A stretch of DNA of 36,926 nt, taken from assembly GCA_021323175.1 (NCBI GenBank), contig JAJTCK010000018.1, positions 1 through 36,926 of the forward strand. Reading direction: 5' to 3'. The notes under the pieces were generated by a model. That model saw only the letters and a list, made by a program, of their open reading frames with translations, had not been told where the DNA came from and did no database searches. Below are positions 32,685 to 36,926 of this stretch, in pieces. The translations under genes and the position numbers were made by a program. Source of the stretch: Solirubrobacterales bacterium. GTDB taxonomy: Bacteria; Actinomycetota; Thermoleophilia; Solirubrobacterales; 70-9. Numbering within the stretch: the first letter of the stretch is position 1; every line of letters starts with the position of its first letter.

Positions 32685-34091
32685 ATGGCAGAGGCGACCG
32701 GCGAGCAGCGGGGGACCGCGACGGGCGAGGACGTGGTGACCCTGGACAAGGTCGTGGCGCTGTGCAAGCGCCGCGGCTTCATCTTCCAGTCCTCCGAGAT
32801 CTACGGGGGGCTGGGCTCGACCTACGACTACGGTCACTACGGCGTCCTGCTGAAGAACAACGTCAAGTCCGAGTGGTGGCGGGCGGTGCTCCAGGAGCGC
32901 GACGACATGGTCGCCCTGGACGCGGCGATCCTGATGCACCCCAAGACATGGGGGGCCTCCGGCCACCTGGAGGGGTTCACCGATCCGCTGGTGCAGTGCC
33001 TGGGCGAATGCAAGAAGCGCTGGCGCGAGGACCACGTGCGCGAAGAGCAGCTCGGCGCGGAGGACGCCGAGGGCGAGATCCGCTGCCCGGAGTGCGGCGG
33101 GGAGCTGTCCGAGCCGATGAGCTTCAACCTCATGTTCGAGACCCACATGGGCCCCACGCGTGAGTCGGGGTCCGAGGTCTACCTGCGACCGGAGACCGCG
33201 CAGGGCATCTTCGTCAACTTCAAGAACGTCCTGCAGTTCTCGAGGAAGAAGCCGCCGTTCGGGATCGCGCAGGTCGGCAAGGCGTTCCGCAACGAGATCA
33301 CCCCGGGAAACTTCATCTTCCGGACGAGGGAGTTCGAGCAGATGGAGATCGAGTACTTCGTTCCCCCGGCCGAGGCGCCGGCGTGGCACCAGCGCTGGAT
33401 GGAGGAGAGGATGCGCTGGTACACCGACCTCGGGATCCGGCCGGACCACCTGCAGCTTCGCGAGCACGGTTCCGACGAGCTCTCGCACTACTCCAGCGCC
33501 ACCTCGGACATCGAGTACAGATTCCCGATGGGGTTCAGCGAGCTGGAGGGGATCGCGAATCGCGGCGACTTCGACCTGCGCCGGCACGCCCAGTTCTCGG
33601 GCGAGAAGCTCGAGTACGTCGACTCGGGGACTGGTGACCGCTACGTCCCTCACGTAATCGAGCCTTCCGCCGGCGCCGACCGCGCCACCCTCGCCTTCAT
33701 GGTCGACGCCTATGACGAGGAGCAGGTCGAGGGCCGCGAGCGCGTGCTGCTCCGGCTGCATCCCCGACTGGCGCCCGTCAAGGTCGCGGTGCTTCCCCTG
33801 GTCAACAAGGACGGGCAGCCCGAGAGGGCCCGCGAGATCTACGAGACGCTGCGTAAGCTGATGCCGGCCGAGTACGACGCCGGCGGCTCGATCGGCAAGC
33901 GCTACCGCCGCCAGGATGAGATCGGCACCCCGTGGGGAGTGACGGTCGACCACGAGACCATGGAGAACGACACCGTCACCCTGCGCGACCGCGACTCCCT
34001 GGACCAGTCGCGGATCGCCACCCCCGAGCTGGCGGCCGAGCTGGAGCGCCGGCTCCAGGAGCCCTGGAGCTCGCCGAAGCTCACCGGCTGA
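32685..34091 (+). CDS. glyS: Glycyl-tRNA synthetase, single-chain class II (alpha2) type
   Basis: This enzyme charges tRNA-Gly with glycine. The 468-residue product has SSEIYGGLGSTYDYGHYGVLLK near the N-terminus and the zinc-associated Cys pairs CLGEC and CPECGGEL. The class II core has YLRPETAQGIFVNF (motif 2 region), FRNEITPGNFIFRTREFEQME and YSSATSDIEYRFP. GFSELEGIANRGDFDL comes next, and the C-terminal anticodon domain begins VKVAVLPLVNK. This is the alpha2 type used by Actinobacteria, not the alpha2-beta2 type. The start is ATG at 32685, only a few bases after a -10-like element, so the mRNA may be almost leaderless. It is divergent from the FmdB gene. Confidence 0.97.
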   Translation: MAEATGEQRGTATGEDVVTLDKVVALCKRRGFIFQSSEIYGGLGSTYDYGHYGVLLKNNVKSEWWRAVLQERDDMVALDAAILMHPKTWGASGHLEGFTDPLVQCLGECKKRWREDHVREEQLGAEDAEGEIRCPECGGELSEPMSFNLMFETHMGPTRESGSEVYLRPETAQGIFVNFKNVLQFSRKKPPFGIAQVGKAFRNEITPGNFIFRTREFEQMEIEYFVPPAEAPAWHQRWMEERMRWYTDLGIRPDHLQLREHGSDELSHYSSATSDIEYRFPMGFSELEGIANRGDFDLRRHAQFSGEKLEYVDSGTGDRYVPHVIEPSAGADRATLAFMVDAYDEEQVEGRERVLLRLHPRLAPVKVAVLPLVNKDGQPERAREIYETLRKLMPAEYDAGGSIGKRYRRQDEIGTPWGVTVDHETMENDTVTLRDRDSLDQSRIATPELAAELERRLQEPWSSPKLTG

Positions 34092-34145
34092 ACTGCCGCC
34101 GTGCCGCTCGCCCGAAGCCGGGCGCCCGCACTGCCTGAGTGGATC

Positions 34146-34778
34146 TCAGGCCGACCAGCGCTCGCCCTGGCTCAGGCGCTCCTGGCCGAGCCACGTGAAG
34201 TCCATCGCAGCCTGGGTGATCTGCTCGCGCGGGACGTCGGGGTGGAGCTCCCACCAGTCCGCCAGCGACTGCATCCCGCCGACGAGCTGCTGGGCGACCA
34301 TCTGGATCATCTGCTCCCGGCCGGGCTCGGCGGGGAACGCCTGCTCCACGTCCTCGGTCATCAGCGCGGCGACGGCGGCGGCCACCCCGTCGCGCAGTCG
34401 GGCCAGCGAGGCGGCGACGTCAGGATCTCCCGCGTTGCGGAAGATGATCCGCCAGCCGCCCCGCCGGTCCTGCACGAAGTCCAGGAACGCCTCGAGCCCG
34501 GCGCGCATCCTCAGCTCCCCGGCCTCGGCGCCGGCGACTGCCCCGCCGATCCGCTCGATCAGCTCCCGGGTGTGCATCTCGAGCATCTCCTGGCAGAGCT
34601 CGCGCTTCGAGTCGAAGTGCTCGTACAGGAGCGCCTTGGAGACCCCGGCGCGCTCGGCGACCGCGTCCAGGGAGACCTCGTGGAAGGCGCCCTCGGCGAA
34701 TGCCAGGCGGGCCGCCTCGAGGATCGCCGCGCGGCGATCCGCGGCGGCCATCCTCCGTCGCTGTGTGACCTGGGGCAC
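34146..34778 (-). CDS. TetR-family transcriptional repressor
   Basis: The 210-residue product has an N-terminal TetR helix-turn-helix (about 14-60): RRAAILEAARLAFAEGAF, then HEVSLDAVAERAGVSKALLYEHFDSK. An all-alpha ligand domain follows. The start is GTG at 34776-34778 with a strong GAGGAGG ribosome binding site at 34784-34790. It is transcribed divergently from the R2lox-SCP2 gene, and the 82 bases between them contain a palindrome (34799-34820) of typical TetR-operator form. It therefore probably represses itself and the oxidase, and is released by a hydrophobic ligand, as many TetR proteins of lipid metabolism are. The inducer is unknown. Confidence 0.92.
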   Translation of the reverse strand: MPQVTQRRRMAAADRRAAILEAARLAFAEGAFHEVSLDAVAERAGVSKALLYEHFDSKRELCQEMLEMHTRELIERIGGAVAGAEAGELRMRAGLEAFLDFVQDRRGGWRIIFRNAGDPDVAASLARLRDGVAAAVAALMTEDVEQAFPAEPGREQMIQMVAQQLVGGMQSLADWWELHPDVPREQITQAAMDFTWLGQERLSQGERWSA

Positions 34779-34798
34779 AAAGTCCTCCTCGGCGCTAC

Positions 34799-34820
34799 TA
34801 ACTGACCAGTCAGTCAGTTA
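34799..34820. promoter_or_regulatory. Palindromic TetR-type operator
   Basis: TAACTGAC-CAGTCA-GTCAGTTA has perfect 8-bp arms, with an inner overlapping palindrome ACTGAC-CA-GTCAGT. It is centred in the divergent TetR/R2lox region. The right arm overlaps a -10-like TATCTT (34819-34824) for the oxidase gene, so repressor bound here would block its transcription. Confidence 0.8.
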
Positions 34821-34860
34821 TCTTACGGCGCTCGGGAGCGGCGAAAGCGAAAGGAACGGG

Positions 34861-36186
34861 ATGGCCACTGAGACCGTCGATCGCGCAGGGAGCAGGACCA
34901 AGGACGACGTCTCCGGGAGGGCCGGCGACCAGATCTCCTACGAGGACCTGTATCGGCGCTGGGAGCAGGGCAACTGGAGCGCGTATGACCTCGACTTCAG
35001 CGAGGACCGCAGGGGCTGGGAGGCCCTGAGCGAGATCCAACGTAAGTCGGCCCTGTGGATCTACTCGATGTTCTTCTATGGCGAGGACGCGGTCACCGAC
35101 GGCCTCTCCCCCTACATCGACGCCGCGCCGAAGGAGGAGCAGAAGTACTTCCTGGCGACCCAGCAGGTCGACGAGGCCCGTCACGCCGTCTTCTTTCACC
35201 GCTTCTTCAAGGAGGTCGTCGGCGCCGGGGACACTATCGCGGCCGGCCTCGCCTTCACCGAGCCGCATCTCGACTGGGGCTACCGCGGCGTGTTCGGACG
35301 CCTGGAGACAATGTGCGAGGAGCTCCGCCGCGACCGCTCGCTGCCGAAGTTCGCGCAGGCCATCACCCTGTATCACATGGTGATCGAGGCCTCGCTGGCA
35401 CAGCCGGGCCAGCACTACATCGAGGACTACTTCACGAAGGCGGGGTCAATGCCGGGATTCGGCGAGGGCATGCGCAACGTGAGCCGCGACGAGCAGCGCC
35501 ACATCGGCTTCGGGGTCAAGGTCCTGTCCGAGCTGCTCGTGGAGTCCGAGGAGTGCAAGGCGGCAGTGGTCGAGCTGCTGCGCGAGGTCCTGCCCTACCT
35601 GACGGCGACCTTCATCCCGCCGGGCTGGGACGAGGAATACACCCGCTGCTACGGCTTCACCCTCGAGGACATCTTCGCCTTCGGGATGCGGTCGGTCCAG
35701 ATGAAGTGGAGGGCGATCGGATACCCCTTTGAGGAGATGCCGAACGCCGTCTATCCCTTCGATCCCGACCTGTCCTACGAGGCCCGCGCCGAGCGCCAGA
35801 TCAAGCTGCTGAAGGCGGGCGTGTTCGGACCTCCGAACGGCAGGCCGAAGAGCGATCCCGACGTCCAGGAGATCTACTTCGACGTGGTCGCCCGCTCGGC
35901 CGAGACCGAGTCCCTCGCCCGGCCGATGACCATCCAGTGGAAGTTCTCGGACGCCGACCCCTGGCACGTGCGGCTGGAGGACGGCTCGGCCGCGGCCCGC
36001 CCAGGCGTCGCTCCCGATCCTGACGTCACCCTCGAGACGAACTGGGCCGCCTGGATCGACATCTCGATTCGCGGAGCCGACTTCGGCAAGGCCGTCCTGG
36101 CCAGGCGGCTGCGACCGCGCGGTTCATTGCGCTCACTGCGCCAAATGCGCAAGGCATGGGTACCGCGGAGGACGCCCGTCACCTAG
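34861..36186 (+). CDS. R2-like ligand-binding oxidase (R2lox type) fused to an SCP2-like lipid-binding domain
   Basis: The 441-residue product begins at ATG 34861 after a purine-rich AAAGGAA. Residues about 25-310 form a ferritin-like diiron domain. Putative ligands are E75, E105-x2-H108 (VDEARH), E176 (MVIEAS) and E211-x2-H214 (RDEQRH). Spacing fits the R2/R2lox family, and V78 (E75+3) and Y171 (E176-5) occupy the positions of the Val-Tyr ether cross-link of R2lox proteins. R2lox enzymes hold an Mn/Fe cofactor and bind a long-chain fatty-acid-like ligand. Residues about 353-435 (MTIQWKFSDADPWHVRLEDG, PDVTLETNWAAWIDI, RLRPRGSLRSLRQM) resemble an SCP2 sterol/lipid-carrier domain. Oxidation of a bound lipid is inferred. 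It is not a ribonucleotide reductase: no catalytic partner gene is nearby. Confidence 0.8.
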   Translation: MATETVDRAGSRTKDDVSGRAGDQISYEDLYRRWEQGNWSAYDLDFSEDRRGWEALSEIQRKSALWIYSMFFYGEDAVTDGLSPYIDAAPKEEQKYFLATQQVDEARHAVFFHRFFKEVVGAGDTIAAGLAFTEPHLDWGYRGVFGRLETMCEELRRDRSLPKFAQAITLYHMVIEASLAQPGQHYIEDYFTKAGSMPGFGEGMRNVSRDEQRHIGFGVKVLSELLVESEECKAAVVELLREVLPYLTATFIPPGWDEEYTRCYGFTLEDIFAFGMRSVQMKWRAIGYPFEEMPNAVYPFDPDLSYEARAERQIKLLKAGVFGPPNGRPKSDPDVQEIYFDVVARSAETESLARPMTIQWKFSDADPWHVRLEDGSAAARPGVAPDPDVTLETNWAAWIDISIRGADFGKAVLARRLRPRGSLRSLRQMRKAWVPRRTPVT

Positions 36187-36208
36187 GCGCCCGCCGGGAA
36201 CGCGCCGG

Positions 36209-36700
36209 CTAAGAGCCCAGCAGGCGGCGCTTGTGCGCCTCGAACTCCGCCTCGCTGATCTCGCCCGCGTCCCGCTTCGCGGCGAGGTGCTCGATCTGGG
36301 CCAGCGGATCGGCCTGCGGCGCCGAGATGCCGCCGCCGAACCCGCCGGCGTCGGGGATCTTCAGCCCCGAGGCCCCGAGCGCCGCCAGGATCGCCTGCTG
36401 CAGGCCGGGGACTGTACCCGCGTCGATCGTCTGGCCCTCCTCGTCGGGGTCGATTCCGTGCTCGCGCAGGACCTTCTCGACGTCCTCGCGCGCGCCGGTT
36501 CCGCGCAGGTCGATCGTGCGGGAATCGCCTTCGGTGCCGGTGCCGTCACCAGCACCCGCGTTGGTGCTGGTCCAGCCCGACTGACCCATGTCCACCGATC
36601 CCGGCAGCGCGGTCCCGTTCACGGCGGCATCGAACTCGGGCGTCCCGGGCTCGGGGATCGCCCTCTCGCCTTTGCCGCGGAGGAAGTCGAAGACTCCCAT
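36209..36700 (-). CDS. SHOCT-domain protein of unknown function
   Basis: The 163-residue product starts MGVFDFLRGKGERAIPEPGTPEF. A Gly/Thr/Ser-rich stretch follows, then a possible helical segment (REDVEKVLREHGIDPDEEGQ, about 72-91). A Gly-rich linker leads to a C-terminal SHOCT motif (about 130-162): DPLAQIEHLAAKRDAGEISEAEFEAHKRRLL. SHOCT is a short helical module that probably mediates oligomerisation or targeting. No signal peptide or membrane segment is present. It is convergent with the R2lox-SCP2 gene, with 22 bases between the stops, so a functional link is not implied. Confidence 0.8.
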   Translation of the reverse strand: MGVFDFLRGKGERAIPEPGTPEFDAAVNGTALPGSVDMGQSGWTSTNAGAGDGTGTEGDSRTIDLRGTGAREDVEKVLREHGIDPDEEGQTIDAGTVPGLQQAILAALGASGLKIPDAGGFGGGISAPQADPLAQIEHLAAKRDAGEISEAEFEAHKRRLLGS

Positions 36701-36725
36701 CTCGCGGCGATCCTAGCCTCTGGCC

Positions 36726-36751
36726 GCAGGTCGGCGCCGCAGGTCGGCGCC
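36726..36751. repeat. 13-bp tandem duplication
   Basis: GCAGGTCGGCGCC occurs twice in direct succession in the 72 bases between the SHOCT gene and the next gene. It is probably replication slippage. Confidence 0.8.
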
Positions 36752-36772
36752 GCAGTGCGCGGCCGGCTGCGC

Positions 36773-36926
36773 TCAGGTGTCGCCGGCGCCCTCGGGCTCC
36801 TCGGCGGCGAGCTCCACGCCCGTGAGGCTGGCGGGACGACCCGGCAGGTACATGCTCGAGCCGGTCGCGAGGGCGACCGTCTTGCCCTCTGCGTTCGTCA
36901 GCTCGGCCGAGGCGATCGCGATGGTA
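36773..36926 (-). CDS. C-terminal end of a probable hotdog-fold thioesterase (cut by window edge)
   Basis: The minus-strand frame is open from the window edge to the TGA at 36773-36775, about 50 residues. TIAIASAELTNAEGKTVALATG and then SSMYLPGRPASL resemble the last strands of PaaI/YbgC-type thioesterases (...A.....DG..VA.ATGT...). The final ~15 residues are acidic. Hydrolysis of acyl-CoA would be the expected activity. The start and catalytic residues are outside the window, so the family call is tentative. Confidence 0.5.
   Translation of the reverse strand, partial: TIAIASAELTNAEGKTVALATGSSMYLPGRPASLTGVELAAEEPEGAGDT

Noticed and set aside
32586-33953. 455-codon minus-strand frame opposite glyS
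   Set aside because: The glyS protein on the plus strand is unmistakable; the antisense frame has no family similarity.
34861-36186. Class I ribonucleotide reductase beta subunit
   Set aside because: There is no alpha subunit nearby and no R2-type C-terminal tail; the Val/Tyr positions and the SCP2-like extension fit R2lox better.

Overview
This window looks like chromosomal DNA from a very GC-rich actinobacterium, most plausibly of the Thermoleophilia (Solirubrobacterales or Gaiellales-like). The evidence is the strong G/C bias at third codon positions, frequent GTG and occasional TTG starts, a CTC-type bL25, a single-chain glycyl-tRNA synthetase, and the order of housekeeping genes. I see no phage, transposase, integron or CRISPR array.

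From about 4.9 to 29.7 kb, mostly on the minus strand, lies a housekeeping block whose order resembles the rsmI-metG-tatD-rsmA-ispE ... glmU-prs-rplY-pth-mfd-mazG-eno-divIC region of mycobacteria. In transcription order it holds rsmI, a RemA-like small protein, metG, a small secreted protein, tatD, rsmA, ispE, a DedA-PAP2 fusion, a small membrane protein, a PucR regulator, tRNA-Gln, a DJ-1/PfpI protein, glmU and prs. It continues with GDPD, rplY, pth, an enoyl-CoA hydratase, mfd, a parvulin-like protein, mazG, eno and a DivIC/FtsB-like protein. A UbiB-family kinase and a lipoprotein sit on the opposite strand inside it. No rpfB is present. Many junctions are 4-base stop/start overlaps (pth/hydratase, glmU/prs, rsmA/ispE), which suggests translational coupling.

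The left end (1-4.7 kb) carries three tandem paralogous polytopic membrane proteins, the leftmost cut by the window edge. They look like GT-C-type glycosyltransferases.

The right end (29.8-36.9 kb) is more accessory. It holds a ROK sugar kinase broken by a deletion plus frameshift, a LytR-CpsA-Psr ligase, an FmdB zinc-ribbon protein with a Ser/Gly tail, glyS, and a divergent TetR/diiron oxidase pair. The diiron protein has the ligand set of R2-like ligand-binding oxidases (R2lox), including the Val and Tyr positions that form that family's cross-link. It is fused to a C-terminal SCP2-like lipid-binding domain. A near-perfect palindrome (TAACTGAC-N6-GTCAGTTA) lies between it and the TetR gene. 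This unit is the best candidate for an undescribed system: a lipid- or xenobiotic-responsive oxidase with a built-in hydrophobic-ligand carrier. A SHOCT-domain protein and the end of a probable hotdog thioesterase follow on the minus strand.

Other points of note are a DedA-PAP2 fusion lacking the nucleophilic His of the phosphatase, a gene starting 4 nt after tRNA-Gln, a structured repeat at the 3' ends of two unrelated genes, and a LysE-transporter remnant beside mfd.
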